A stretch of 64,000 bases of DNA from Planosporangium sp963837285 (GCA_963837285.1 CAWIMS010000006.1:620001-684000); one strand, 5' to 3'; counted from the first letter of the stretch, positions 36,175 through 45,176 are shown. Numbers and translations are program-made. Notes: generated from the letters alone by a model not told the origin.

Positions 36175-37833
36175 ATGACAGCCGTGGTCGAGTACGACGT
36201 TGTGGTCGTTGGATGTGGAGCTGCCGGGATGACCGGCGCGTTGACCGCCGCGCGGCGGGGGCTGCGGACGGTGGTGGTCGAGAAGGCGGCCAGCTACGGC
36301 GGCTCCGCCGCCCGGTCCGGTGCGGGGATCTGGATCCCCTGCAACGAGGTGATTCTCGCCGCCGGCGTGCCGGACACCCCCGCGCAGGCCGCGGCGTACC
36401 TGTCCGCGGTGGTGGGCGACGAGGTACCGGCCGACCGGCAGCGCGCCTTCCTGGCGAACGGACCGGCCATGATCTCGTTCGTGCTGCGGAACTCCCCGCT
36501 GCGCTTCGCCTGGATGGAGGGCTACTCGGACTACTACCCGGAGCTGCCGGGCGGGATGCCGAACGGCCGGTCGATCGAGCCGGCGCCATTTGACGCCAAC
36601 ATCCTCGGCGACGAGCTGGCCAACCTGAACCCGCCGTACATGGCCGTCCCGCCGGGCACCGTGGTCATGGACGCCGACTACAAGTGGCTGGCGCTCGTCG
36701 CCCGGGACCCGCGCGGTGTGGCGACCGCCACCGAGGTGGTCCGCCGGTACGTCGCGGCAACCCTGTGCGGGCAGAAACCGGTCACCATGGGCCAGGCGCT
36801 GGCCGGCGGGCTGCGGGCCGGGCTGATGGCCGCGGGCGTACCGGTGTGGCTGAACACTCCGCTGACCGACCTGTACGTGGAGGGTGGCCGGGTCGCCGGC
36901 GTACAGGTGCTCAAGGACGGCGCGCCGCTGCTGGTCAAGGCGCGCCGCGGGGTGATCGTCGGCACCGGCGGGTTCGAGCACAACGAACGGATGCGCAAGC
37001 AGTTCCAGCAGGAGCCCATCGGTACCGCGTGGACGGTTGGCGCCGCGAGCAACACCGGCGACGGGATCGAGGCCGGCGAGCGCCTCGGCGTGGCCCTGGA
37101 CCTGATGGAGGACGCCTGGTGGGGGCCGGTCATCCCGCTGCCCGACGAGCCCTACTTCTGCCTGTCCGAGCGCACCCTGCCCGGCTGCATCCTGGTCAAC
37201 GGCGCGGGCAAGCGGTTCGTGAACGAGGCCGCGCCGTACAGCGACGTCGTGCACGTCATGTACCAGCGAAACAGCCCGCAGGTCCCGCACATCCCGGCCT
37301 GGCTGATCACCGACCAGCAGTACCGCAACCGGTACCTGTTCAAGGACGTGGCGCCCGCGCTCCCGCTGCCCGCCGCGTGGTTCCAGAGCGGCGCGGCGCA
37401 CTGGGCCTGGACGCTCGACGATCTGGCCCGCCAGATCGGGGTGCCGGCCGGCGCGCTGCGGGACACCGTGCAGCGGTTCAACAGCCTGGCCCGCGCCGGG
37501 CGCGACGTGGACTTCCACCGTGGCGACAGCGCGTACGACGCGTACTACGCCGACCCGACGAACCGGCCGAACCCGTGCCTCGCCCAGCTGATCCTGCCGC
37601 CGTTCTACGCGTTCAAGATCGAGCCCGGTGACCTGGGCACGAAGGGCGGGATGCGCACCGACGCCCAGGCCCGGGTCCTGCGCCCGGACGGCTCGGTCGT
37701 CCCCGGGCTGTACGCGGCGGGCAACGCCAGCGGCGCCGTCATGGGGCACGGCTACGCGGGCGCCGGCTCGACCATCGGCCCGGCCATGACCTTCGGCTAC
37801 GTGGCGGCAACCAACATCGCCAACGCGCCTTGA
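36175..37833 (+). CDS. kstD: 3-oxosteroid 1-dehydrogenase (KstD)
   Basis: 552 residues, FAD-dependent; introduces the delta1 double bond into 3-keto-4-ene steroids, a key step toward opening rings A and B. FAD-binding N-terminus VVVVGCGAAGMTGAL with VVEKAASYGGS. Steroid-site blocks are GYSDYYPELPGG, DAWWGPVIPLPDEPYF, PGDLGTKGGMRTD and the final GLYAAGNASGAVMGHGYAG, carrying the conserved tyrosines of the family. ATG 36175 has a GGCGGAGGGG upstream and a KstR box 26 bp further up. It is closely related to the second kstD at 47458. The stop codon overlaps palindromic repeat copy 2. Confidence 0.9.
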   Translation: MTAVVEYDVVVVGCGAAGMTGALTAARRGLRTVVVEKAASYGGSAARSGAGIWIPCNEVILAAGVPDTPAQAAAYLSAVVGDEVPADRQRAFLANGPAMISFVLRNSPLRFAWMEGYSDYYPELPGGMPNGRSIEPAPFDANILGDELANLNPPYMAVPPGTVVMDADYKWLALVARDPRGVATATEVVRRYVAATLCGQKPVTMGQALAGGLRAGLMAAGVPVWLNTPLTDLYVEGGRVAGVQVLKDGAPLLVKARRGVIVGTGGFEHNERMRKQFQQEPIGTAWTVGAASNTGDGIEAGERLGVALDLMEDAWWGPVIPLPDEPYFCLSERTLPGCILVNGAGKRFVNEAAPYSDVVHVMYQRNSPQVPHIPAWLITDQQYRNRYLFKDVAPALPLPAAWFQSGAAHWAWTLDDLARQIGVPAGALRDTVQRFNSLARAGRDVDFHRGDSAYDAYYADPTNRPNPCLAQLILPPFYAFKIEPGDLGTKGGMRTDAQARVLRPDGSVVPGLYAAGNASGAVMGHGYAGAGSTIGPAMTFGYVAATNIANAP

Positions 37834-37906
37834 TCGGCACAATTTCCGGGAAGTAGTGGCCTCCGCACCCCGCTGAGGCAACTACTTCCCGGAAGTTGTG
37901 CCGATC
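37832..37906. repeat. 75-bp palindromic repeat, copy 2
   Basis: Same 32-11-32 layout, 30 of 32 arm positions paired. Its first bases form part of the kstD stop (TGATCGG). The inner arm AAGTAGTGG is matched by ACTACTT on the other side, where most copies have AAGTTGTGG: a compensatory pair that keeps the stem. Confidence 0.9.
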
Positions 37907-37994
37907 TTGATCAAGGAAAAGAACCTGTAACGTGATCTAGTTTGGCATTAAATGCCACATGGTTACCTAGGCTAAATAAGCTCAGAGAGTGATA

Positions 37995-38008
37995 GAAAAC
38001 ACGTTCTA
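37995..38008. promoter_or_regulatory. Near-match KstR operator
   Basis: GAAAACACGTTCTA matches TNNAACNNGTTNNA except for the first base (G for T). It lies in an unusually AT-rich stretch 70 bp before the SRPBCC gene, so it could control that gene. Confidence 0.55.
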
Positions 38009-38077
38009 GTATTGAAGATCCTCGTCGCGCCCCCTACCGTTCTTAGCTATGCCGTAAGCGCGCCGAGGAGGTACGTG

Positions 38078-38509
38078 ATGCCGAAGGTCAGTGCGTCCAC
38101 CCAGACGGCTGCCGGACCCGAGCAGGTCTGGCAGCTGGTCGTCGATCTGCCGCGGTACGCGGAATGGAACACGATGCACGACGCGTTCACCAGCGACGTG
38201 CCGGCCACGCTCGACGAGGGCGTGGCGTACAGGCAACGCGTCAAGATGATGGGGATGCCGGCCGACATCGCCTGGCGGGTGGGCACCGTCGACGCGCCCG
38301 GCAAGCTGGAACTCCTCGGCGACGGCCCGATGGGCATCAAGGCCCTCAACCGCTTCGTGGTCGAGCCGGCCGGCGACGGCTCCCAGGTGACGTTCGAGAT
38401 GGAGTTCAACGGCCCGGCCCTGACCGGCGCGATCGGCGCGATGGCCGAGAAGCAGTCCCTGGCCGCGGCCCAGCAGTCCCTGGCAAAGTTCGCCGCCCTG
38501 CTGGGCTGA
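38078..38509 (+). CDS. SRPBCC (START-like) family protein
   Basis: 143 residues with the polyketide-cyclase/START-like helix-grip fold: AGPEQVWQLVVDLPRYAEWN at the N-terminus, a central beta region and the long C-terminal helix (KQSLAAAQQSLAKFAALLG). ATG 38078 is preceded by CGAGGAGGT. The hydrophobic cavity of this fold and the position among steroid genes suggest binding of a steroid or acyl intermediate, but no enzyme activity can be assigned. A near-match KstR box lies upstream. Confidence 0.85.
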   Translation: MPKVSASTQTAAGPEQVWQLVVDLPRYAEWNTMHDAFTSDVPATLDEGVAYRQRVKMMGMPADIAWRVGTVDAPGKLELLGDGPMGIKALNRFVVEPAGDGSQVTFEMEFNGPALTGAIGAMAEKQSLAAAQQSLAKFAALLG

Positions 38510-38512
38510 CTC

Positions 38513-38590
38513 GACCGCAAGATCGCCTGGGCCGACCCGACCGCAAGATCGCCTGGGCCCACCCGACCGCAAGATCGCCTGGGCCCACCC
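38513..38590. repeat. Tandem array, 26-bp unit, three copies plus a partial
   Basis: Three almost identical 26-bp units, each beginning GACCGCAAGATCGCCTGGGC, start just after the SRPBCC stop. A fourth unit breaks off at GATCGG, which is the first part of palindromic repeat copy 3. The array and palindrome share the GATCGS core. Confidence 0.92.
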
Positions 38591-38598
38591 GACCGCAA

Positions 38599-38673
38599 GA
38601 TCGGCACAACTTCCCGCAAGTTGTGGCCTCAGCACCGTTCTGAGGCCACAACTTCCGGGAAGTTGTGCCGATC
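38599..38673. repeat. 75-bp palindromic repeat, copy 3
   Basis: 32-11-32 palindrome, 31 of 32 arm positions paired. It lies between convergent genes, fused on its left to the 26-bp tandem array and ending one base from the kstR stop. Confidence 0.9.
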
Positions 38674-38674
38674 G

Positions 38675-39298
38675 TTAGCGCAGGAGCAGGCGGGTGGCCA
38701 GCTCCAGGTGGCCGATCACGTCGTTCGCGGACGCGCGCCGGGTCACCCACGCGACCAGATTGGACAGCCACACGTCGCCGACCACCCGGGCGATCGCCTT
38801 GTCGTCGGTGGACGGCTCACCCTCGTGCATCGCGCGCGTGAAGATCTGCTCCATGATCCGGGCCACCGCGTTGACCTCCGCGGCCGCCGACGGGTCGGCG
38901 AACATGAATGCCCGGGTCATCGCCTCGGTCAACTGGGGCTCCCGCTGCATCGCGCGGGTGATCCGGCCCAGCACGAAAACCATTCGATCGTACGGGCTGT
39001 CGCCGGGAATCGTGGTCCGGTTGAGCCGGTCCTGGATGCGTTCCAACTCGCGGGCGAGCGCGGTCACCAGTAGGTGGATCTTCGAGGGGAAGTACCGGTA
39101 GAGCGTGCCGAGCGCGACGTCGGCGCGTTCGGCGACGGTGCGCATCTGCACCGCGTCGTAGCCGCCCTTCGACGCGAGCGCCAGCGTGGCATCCAGGATC
39201 CGCTTGCGCCGCTCGCGTTGCGCCGCCGTGCCGAGGTCGGCATCACTCGGCGCGCCGAGCGCGATGTTGCTGGTAGTACGCGTTCTTGGTGTTGCCAT
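38675..39298 (-). CDS. kstR: TetR-family cholesterol catabolism repressor KstR
   Basis: 207 residues. The helix-turn-helix region (~28-75) reads RERRKRILDATLALASKGGY and ADVALGTLYRYFPSK, close to mycobacterial KstR. The C-terminal half has LTEAMTRAFMFAD and VWLSNLVAWVTRRAS, also highly KstR-like. It represses cholesterol uptake and degradation genes until a steroid-CoA intermediate binds. Five perfect KstR boxes in this window are its likely targets. A degenerate site (TAGAACCGGT-like, around 39330) upstream may allow autoregulation. Convergent with the SRPBCC gene. Confidence 0.93.
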   Translation of the reverse strand: MATPRTRTTSNIALGAPSDADLGTAAQRERRKRILDATLALASKGGYDAVQMRTVAERADVALGTLYRYFPSKIHLLVTALARELERIQDRLNRTTIPGDSPYDRMVFVLGRITRAMQREPQLTEAMTRAFMFADPSAAAEVNAVARIMEQIFTRAMHEGEPSTDDKAIARVVGDVWLSNLVAWVTRRASANDVIGHLELATRLLLR

Positions 39299-39397
39299 CG
39301 AGATCCTCTCCCGGAAGATGCCGGCCCACCGGTTCTAGAAACAACATTATCAACCGCCGCGCGTGGGTACGGGATCCGCCGGCTGGCGCGACCTAGG

Positions 39398-39411
39398 TGA
39401 AACGTGTTCTA
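39398..39411. promoter_or_regulatory. KstR operator abutting chsE3
   Basis: TGAAACGTGTTCTA, a perfect TNNAACNNGTTNNA match, ends only 8 bp before the GTG start at 39420. No Shine-Dalgarno is seen between them, so the mRNA is probably leaderless or nearly so, with the operator covering the core promoter. Confidence 0.88.
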
Positions 39412-39419
39412 ATTTTCTG

Positions 39420-41633
39420 GTGACCATCGCCGTCACCGCAGAGCAGTTGGCCCTCCAGTCCTCGATCCGCGGGTGGGCTGCCCGGGCCGACACCCTGCGC
39501 ACCGTGCGGGCCATGGAGTCGGGCGGTGACGGATGGCGGCGGCACTGGGCCGACGTGTGTGACCTCGGGATCCTCGCCATCGCGGTACCGGAGGAGCTGG
39601 GCGGCGCGGGCGGCGACGTGGCCGACCTGGCGGCCGCGCTCGAACAGCTCGCCGAGGCGCTGGTACCCGGGCCGATCCTGCCGACCGCGCTCGCCGCGCT
39701 GGCGCTGTCCGGGTGCCCGGATCTGCCCGCCGCCAAGGAACTCGTGCCGGCACTGGCCGCCGGCCGGTCCACGGCCGCCGTCGCGCTGACCGGCGACGAG
39801 GCGATCGCCGGCACGCTCGCCGGCACGCTCGCCGGCACGCTCGCCGGCACCTGGCTCGCTGACGGTTCGCTGCGGGTGACCGGTGAGACCGGGCCGGTGC
39901 TCGGCGCCGGAACAGCCGACCACCTGCTGGTATGCGTCGGCGGGACCTGGGTGCTGCTACCGGTCGACCACCCGGGTGTACAGGTGGCGGCCCGGGAACC
40001 CGTCGACCTGTCCGGGCCGCTGGCCGACATCCGGCTCACCGGCGCCGTCGCCGGCCCGGAACGGGTACTGCGCGGGATCTCCACCGACCGGGTACGTGAC
40101 CTGGCCGCCACCCTGTACGCGGCCGAGGCGGCGGGCGTGGCCGGCTGGTGCGTGCGGACGGCCACCGGCTACGCCCGGGTGCGCCGCCAGTTCGGCTCGC
40201 CGATCGGGGCGTTCCAGGCGGTCAAGCACCTGTGCGCGGAAATGCTGTGCCGCTCGCTTCGTGCCGGCGCGGTCGCCTGGGACGCCGCGCGGGCGGCCGG
40301 GACCGACGCCGCGCGGGCGGCCGACGCAAGCGCCGACGGGCATCCGCTCGCCGCGGCTGTGGCGGCGGCGGTCGCGCTGGACGCGGCCGTCGACAACGCC
40401 AAGGACTGCGTCCAGGTGCTCGGCGGGATCGGGTTCACCTGGGAGCACGACGCCCACCTGTACCTGCGGCGCGCGGTGGCGCTCCGGCAACTCGCCGGCG
40501 GTACCGCGACATGGCGGCGCCGGGCCGCGGAGCTGGCCATCGCGGGCGCGAAGCGGCGACTCACGATCGACGCGGGCGCCCCGGACCCGGGGATCCGCGC
40601 CCGGGTGGCGGAGATCGCGGCGGCACCCGAGGAACGACGGCGGGCCGCCCTGGCCGGCGCCGGCTACCTCGCTCCACAGTGGCCGGAGCCGTACGGGCTC
40701 GCCGCCCCGCCCGCGATGCAGCTCACCATCGACGAGGAACTGGACCGCGCCGGCCTGGCCCGTCCGGATCTCGGCATCGGCGGGTGGGCGGTGCCGGCGA
40801 TCCTCGGGCACGGTACGCCGGCTCAGCGGGACCGGTTCGCCGCTCCGACGCTGCGTGGCGAGATCACCTGGTGCCAGCTGTTCAGCGAGCCGGAGGCCGG
40901 GTCGGACCTGGCGTCGGTACGCACCCGGGCGGAACGGGCCCCGGGCGGCTGGCGGCTGTCCGGGCAGAAGGTGTGGACCTCGCTGGCCCGGGAGGCGGAC
41001 TGGGCGATCTGCCTCGCCCGTACCGATCCGGACGCCCCCAAACACCGCGGCCTGACCTACTTCCTGGTGGCGATGGACAGTCCCGGCATCGACATCCGGC
41101 CGCTGCGCGAGATCACCGGCGCGGCCATGTTCAACGAGGTGTTCCTCGACGGCGTGTTCGTCCCCGACGACTGCGTGGTGGGCGCGGCCGGGGACGGTTG
41201 GCGGCTGGCGCGGACGACGCTTGCCACCGAGCGGGTCGCGATGGGGCGCGGCTCGTCGCTCGGCGAGGACCTGGAGCGGCTGCTCGACGGCGTCGGCGCG
41301 GACCCCGATCCGGTCACCCTCGACCAGCTCGGCGCGCTGGTGGCCGGCGGGCTCACGGTGTCGCTGCTGGACCTGCGGGCCGCCCTGCGACAGCTGGACG
41401 GGCACGACGACGGGCCGCCCGCGGCGGTACGCAAGCTGGTCGGCGTCCGGCACCGCCAGGCGGTCGCCGAGACCGCGCTCACGCTGTGCGGCGCGGCCGG
41501 CGCCGTCGCGTCCCCGCAGGTACAGGAGTTCCTGCTCACCCGCTGCCTGAGCATCGCGGGCGGCACCACCCAGATCCTGCTGTCGCTGGTCGGCGAGCGG
41601 GTCCTGGGGCTACCACGGGTGGAGGTGGGTTGA
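39420..41633 (+). CDS. chsE3: Double-domain acyl-CoA dehydrogenase (FadE34/ChsE3 type)
   Basis: 737 residues containing two complete acyl-CoA dehydrogenase modules (~1-375 and ~400-735), the layout of mycobacterial FadE34 (ChsE3), which oxidises the five-carbon side-chain steroid-CoA. Blocks are IAVPEELGGAGGD, QFGSPIGAFQAVKHLCAEM and VLGGIGFTWEHDAHLYLRRA in the first half, and QLFSEPEAGSDLASVRT and GQKVWTSLA in the second. The second half ends IAGGTTQILLSLVGERVLGL. GTG 39420 directly follows a KstR box. A 12-bp unit repeated in tandem codes AGTLAGTLAGTLAG near residue 135. It probably opens the side-chain operon chsE3-chsE1-chsE2-chsH2-chsH1-ltp2. Confidence 0.88.
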   Translation: MTIAVTAEQLALQSSIRGWAARADTLRTVRAMESGGDGWRRHWADVCDLGILAIAVPEELGGAGGDVADLAAALEQLAEALVPGPILPTALAALALSGCPDLPAAKELVPALAAGRSTAAVALTGDEAIAGTLAGTLAGTLAGTWLADGSLRVTGETGPVLGAGTADHLLVCVGGTWVLLPVDHPGVQVAAREPVDLSGPLADIRLTGAVAGPERVLRGISTDRVRDLAATLYAAEAAGVAGWCVRTATGYARVRRQFGSPIGAFQAVKHLCAEMLCRSLRAGAVAWDAARAAGTDAARAADASADGHPLAAAVAAAVALDAAVDNAKDCVQVLGGIGFTWEHDAHLYLRRAVALRQLAGGTATWRRRAAELAIAGAKRRLTIDAGAPDPGIRARVAEIAAAPEERRRAALAGAGYLAPQWPEPYGLAAPPAMQLTIDEELDRAGLARPDLGIGGWAVPAILGHGTPAQRDRFAAPTLRGEITWCQLFSEPEAGSDLASVRTRAERAPGGWRLSGQKVWTSLAREADWAICLARTDPDAPKHRGLTYFLVAMDSPGIDIRPLREITGAAMFNEVFLDGVFVPDDCVVGAAGDGWRLARTTLATERVAMGRGSSLGEDLERLLDGVGADPDPVTLDQLGALVAGGLTVSLLDLRAALRQLDGHDDGPPAAVRKLVGVRHRQAVAETALTLCGAAGAVASPQVQEFLLTRCLSIAGGTTQILLSLVGERVLGLPRVEVG

Positions 41634-41636
41634 CCG

Positions 41637-42686
41637 GTGGACTTCACCCTCGACGAGAACCAGCAGGTGATCGCCCGGCTGGCGGGTGAGGTGCTGGACG
41701 CGCACGGCCAGTTCGAGGGCGACTTCGATTCCGCCGCCTGGAAGGCGCTGGGCCACGCCGGGCTGCTGTCGCTTTCGGTACCGGCGTCGCTGGGCGGGGA
41801 CGGGCTCGGTGTCCTGGAGACGGCCGTCCTGCTCACCGAGATCGGGCGGCGGGTCGTCCCGGTGCCCGCGCTCGCCACGCTGGCGCTCGGCGTGCTGCCG
41901 CTGGTCCGGTTCGGCAGCCGCCAGCAGCAGCGCGACCTGCTGCCGCCGATCGCCACCGACGGTCTGGTGCTCACCGCCGGGCTGCGGGAACCGTCCGAGC
42001 CGATGCCCGCGGTTCCCGCCACCGCCGTCCGGGGCGACACCGTGTCGGGTACGAAGATCGGCGTGCCGTACGCGGCGTCCGCGCACCGGATCCTGGTGCC
42101 GGTCCGTTTCGCCGCCGGAGGAACCGGTGTGGTGCTGGTCGATCCGATCGCCGGCGGGGTGACGCTGCGGCGCACGCCGACGGCCGCCGGCGGTCCCGAG
42201 TACACGATGATCTTGGATCGGGCGCCGGTCGACGGTGTGCTGGCGGGCGACGTCGGGGACCTCTATCAACTCGCCCTCGCCGGGGCCTGCGCGGTCGCCG
42301 ACGGGATACTGGCCGGGGCGCTCGCGCTGACCACGGCCCACGTCGGGACCCGGCAACAGTTCGGGCGGCGGCTGGCCACGTTCCAGGCGGTGGCGCAGCA
42401 GATCGCCGACGTGTACATCGTCGCCCGCACGCTGCACCTGGCGGTACTCGCGGCGTGCTGGCGACTCGACACCGGCCGGCCGGCCGGGGCGGACCTGGAC
42501 GTGGCGGCGTACTGGCTCGCCGAGGAGGCGCCGGCTGCCCTGCGTACCTGCCACCACCTGCACGGCGGGCTCGGCCTGGACGCCAGCTACCCGCTGCACC
42601 GGTACTCGTCGTGGGCGCGGGACCTGGTCCGGTTCGTCGGCGGCACCGAGTACCGGCTGGACCGCGTCGGCGGGTGGGTGGCCTGA
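41637..42686 (+). CDS. chsE1: Acyl-CoA dehydrogenase subunit (FadE28/ChsE1 type)
   Basis: 349 residues from GTG 41637, 3 nt after chsE3. It has the ACAD N-terminal helices (MDFTLDENQQVIARLAGEVL), a truncated middle domain and the C-terminal segment RQQFGRRLATFQAVAQQIAD plus HHLHGGLGLDASYPLHRY. In mycobacteria the ChsE1-ChsE2 heterotetramer dehydrogenates the three-carbon side-chain CoA ester; one subunit carries the catalytic base. Position directly before chsE2 and length (~340) support the FadE28 assignment. It overlaps chsE2 (TGATG). Confidence 0.87.
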   Translation: MDFTLDENQQVIARLAGEVLDAHGQFEGDFDSAAWKALGHAGLLSLSVPASLGGDGLGVLETAVLLTEIGRRVVPVPALATLALGVLPLVRFGSRQQQRDLLPPIATDGLVLTAGLREPSEPMPAVPATAVRGDTVSGTKIGVPYAASAHRILVPVRFAAGGTGVVLVDPIAGGVTLRRTPTAAGGPEYTMILDRAPVDGVLAGDVGDLYQLALAGACAVADGILAGALALTTAHVGTRQQFGRRLATFQAVAQQIADVYIVARTLHLAVLAACWRLDTGRPAGADLDVAAYWLAEEAPAALRTCHHLHGGLGLDASYPLHRYSSWARDLVRFVGGTEYRLDRVGGWVA

Positions 42687-43836
42687 TGTACCTCGACCTC
42701 ACCGACGAGCAGCGGGCGCTGCGCGACGAGCTTCGCGGGTACTTCGCCGGGCTGGTCTCGCCGGCCGAGCGGGCCGCCATGACGACCGATCGGCACGGCA
42801 CCGCGTACCGGGACGTGGTGCGCCGACTGGGTCGCGACGGCTGGCTCGGGATCGGTTGGCCGGTCGGGTACGGCGGGCGCGGCTTCGCGCCCGTCGAGCA
42901 GCAGATCTTCGTCAACGAGGCGGCGCGCGCCGATGTGCCGCTGCCGTCGGTGACCCTCCAGACGGTCGGCCCGACCCTGTACGAGCACGGCACGCCGGAA
43001 CAGAAGGAGTTCTTCCTGCCCCGGATCCTCGCCGGTGAGGTGCACTTCGCGATCGGGTACACCGAACCGGACGCCGGCACCGACCTGGCAGCCCTGCGTA
43101 CCCGAGCGGTCCGCGACGGCGATTGGTACCTGGTGAACGGGCAGAAGACGTTCACCACCGGCGGGCACGACGCGGACTATGTCTGGCTCGCCTGCCGTAC
43201 CGATCCGGACGCGCCCCGGCACCGGGGCATCTCCATCCTCATCGTCGATACCCGCGACCCCGGCTACTCCTGGACGCCGATCATCACCTGCGATGGCGCG
43301 CACCACGTCAACGCGACGTACTACACCGACGTGCGGGTGCCGGTCAGCATGCGGGTCGGGGCGGAGAACGCCGGCTGGCGCTGATCACCACCCAGCTCAA
43401 CCACGAACGCGTCATGCTCGGCCCGGCCGGGCGCCTGGCCGCCGTGTACGACCGGGTGCGGGACTGGGCGGCGGAACGGGATCTGCTCGACCGGCCGGAC
43501 GTGCGCCGCGCGCTGGCTCAGGCGTACGCCTGCCTGCGGGTCAACGAGCTGCTCAACTGGCAGGTCGCGGCGGCGCCCACGGTCGATATCGCAGATGCCT
43601 CGGCGACCAAGGTATTCGCCTCGGAGCGGCTGCAGCGCCTCGGCCAGGCCCTCGACGAGGTGGTGGGCGGCACGGCGACCCGGCTGAACCCGACCGACGA
43701 GCTGCTGCGCTGGCTGGACGTCCAGGTCAAGCGCAACCTGGTGCTCACCTTCGGCGGCGGGGTCAACGAGATCCAGCGCGAGCTGATCGCGTCGGCCGGG
43801 CTCGGGCTGCCGCGGGTGCCTCGGGGGCGACCATGA
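42686..43836 (+). CDS. chsE2: Acyl-CoA dehydrogenase subunit (FadE29/ChsE2 type), one frameshift
   Basis: About 383 residues when corrected, matching FadE29 (387). The N-terminal blocks GWPVGYGGRGFAPVEQQIF, GYTEPDAGTDLAALRT and VNGQKTFTTGGHDADYVWLA are typical. At 43380 the sequence TGGCGCTGATC lacks one G; restoring it gives NAGWRLITTQLNHERVML and continuity to the C-terminal FGGGVNEIQRELIA. As deposited the first frame ends at 43384. Partner of ChsE1. It overlaps chsH2 by 4 nt. Confidence 0.85.
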
Positions 43837-44724
43837 GTCCTGACATCGTGGCGGCCGCGCGCCGGATCGCGGACCGGGGCGACAGCCCGGCCCGGCTCGC
43901 CCGGGATCCGGTGAACCTGCCGATGATCCGCAACTGGGTGGAGGCGATCGGCGACGAGCAATCCGGTGTACGTCGACGCCGCTCTCCACGGTGGACCGTC
44001 GCCCCGCCCGCGATGACCCAGGTGTGGACGATGCGCGGGCTGCGTCCCCTGGACGACCCGGATGACCCGCTGCGGGCGATGTCGGACGCTGCTCGACAGG
44101 CCGGGTACACCTCCGTGGTCGCCACCAACTCGGAGCAGACCTACCACCGGTACCTCCGGCCGGGCGAGCAGCTCAGCGTGCGGAGCCGGCTCGACCGGTG
44201 TGGTCGGCCCGAAGCGTACCGCGCTGGGCGAGGGCTGGTTCGTCACGACCCAGCAGCACCTGGTACGTCGACGGGGAAGCGGTCGCGGAGATGCTGTTCC
44301 GGGTGCTGAAGTACCGCCCCGGACCAACCGGCGGCGGGCGCCGCGCTCCGGCCGCTGGTCACGCAGGACACCGAGTTCTTCTGGGCCGGCACGGCCGCCG
44401 GCGAGCTGCGGGTACAGCGCTGCGCGAAATGTGGGCTGCTGCGGCATCCGCCCGGCCCGGTGTGCCCGGGCTGCGGCGCGACCGATCCCGGGTACCTCGT
44501 GGCGGCGGGCACCGGGGAGGTCTTCAGCTACGTCGTGCACCACCATCCGCCGGTGCCCGGGCGGCGGCTGCCGTACGTGGTCGCGCTGGTCGAGCTGACC
44601 GAGGGGGTGCGGATGACGGCCGAACTGGTCGACGTGACGCCCGACGAGGTGCGGGTCGGCATGCCGGTGCGGGTGGACTTCGCCCGCGTCGACGACCAGC
44701 TGACCCTTCCCGTATGGCGCCCAA
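43833..44724 (+). pseudogene. chsH2: MaoC-like/DUF35 steroid enoyl-CoA hydratase subunit ChsH2, frameshifted
   Basis: An N-terminal MaoC-like hot-dog domain (RNWVEAIGDENPVYVDA-like when corrected; SEQTYHRYLRPGEQLSVRSR) joins a C-terminal DUF35 domain. The latter has a zinc ribbon (RCAKCGLLRHPPGPVCPGCG) and an OB fold (VVHHHPPVPGRRLPYVVALV). This is the ChsH2 architecture: with ChsH1 it hydrates the side-chain enoyl-CoA, and DUF35 docks Ltp2. About five 1-bp indels fall between 43950 and 44325, for example an extra C in GAGCAATCC; the 3' half is clean. No stop codon follows: the frame runs through repeat copy 4 into chsH1. Confidence 0.8.
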
Positions 44725-44799
44725 GATCGGCACAACTTCCCGGAAACAGTGGCCAAAACGACCCCGGGAGGCAACAAGTTCCGGGAAGTTGTGCCGATA
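44725..44799. repeat. 75-bp palindromic repeat, copy 4, in frame between chsH2 and chsH1
   Basis: The most diverged copy: outer ~22 bp of each arm paired, inner part partly mismatched, right end GATA instead of GATC. Because 75 is divisible by three and this copy has no stop in the chsH2 frame, translation could continue through 25 codons into chsH1. Confidence 0.88.
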
Positions 44800-44822
44800 T
44801 TGGCGAGGCCGGTCTTGGGGAG

Positions 44823-45176
44823 TTGGCGATTGATGTGACTCCGACGTTCGTGATCAGCACGGCGCTTGCCACCCGCGACTTCCAGGACGTACACCACGAC
44901 CGGGACCGGGCGGTCGCGCGCGGCTCGAGGGACATCTTCCTCAACATCCTCACCACGACCGGCCTGGTCCAGCGGTACGTGACCGACTGGGCCGGACCGG
45001 CAGCGGTGCTGCGCCGGATCGCGATCCGGCTCGGCGTGCCCTGCTACGCGGGCGACACGCTGACCCTGACCGGCCGGGTGACCGGGCGGGCCGGCGACGA
45101 GTGCACGGTCGAGGTGGTCGGCCGCAACAGCCTCGGCGACCACGTGACCGGTGTGGTCGAGGTGATCCTGCCGTGA
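44823..45176 (+). CDS. chsH1: MaoC-like enoyl-CoA hydratase subunit ChsH1
   Basis: A hot-dog-fold subunit with the hydratase dyad in FQDVHHDRDRA and a segment (TPTFVISTALATRDFQDVHH) very close to mycobacterial ChsH1 (Rv3541c). TTG 44823 (or GTG 44835) would give ~115 residues, about 10-15 shorter at the N-terminus than the mycobacterial protein. The expected start region coincides with the repeat. The alternative is that it is made as the C-terminal part of a ChsH2-ChsH1 fusion, since the frame is open from chsH2. The stop overlaps the ltp2 GTG. Confidence 0.85.
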   Translation: MAIDVTPTFVISTALATRDFQDVHHDRDRAVARGSRDIFLNILTTTGLVQRYVTDWAGPAAVLRRIAIRLGVPCYAGDTLTLTGRVTGRAGDECTVEVVGRNSLGDHVTGVVEVILP

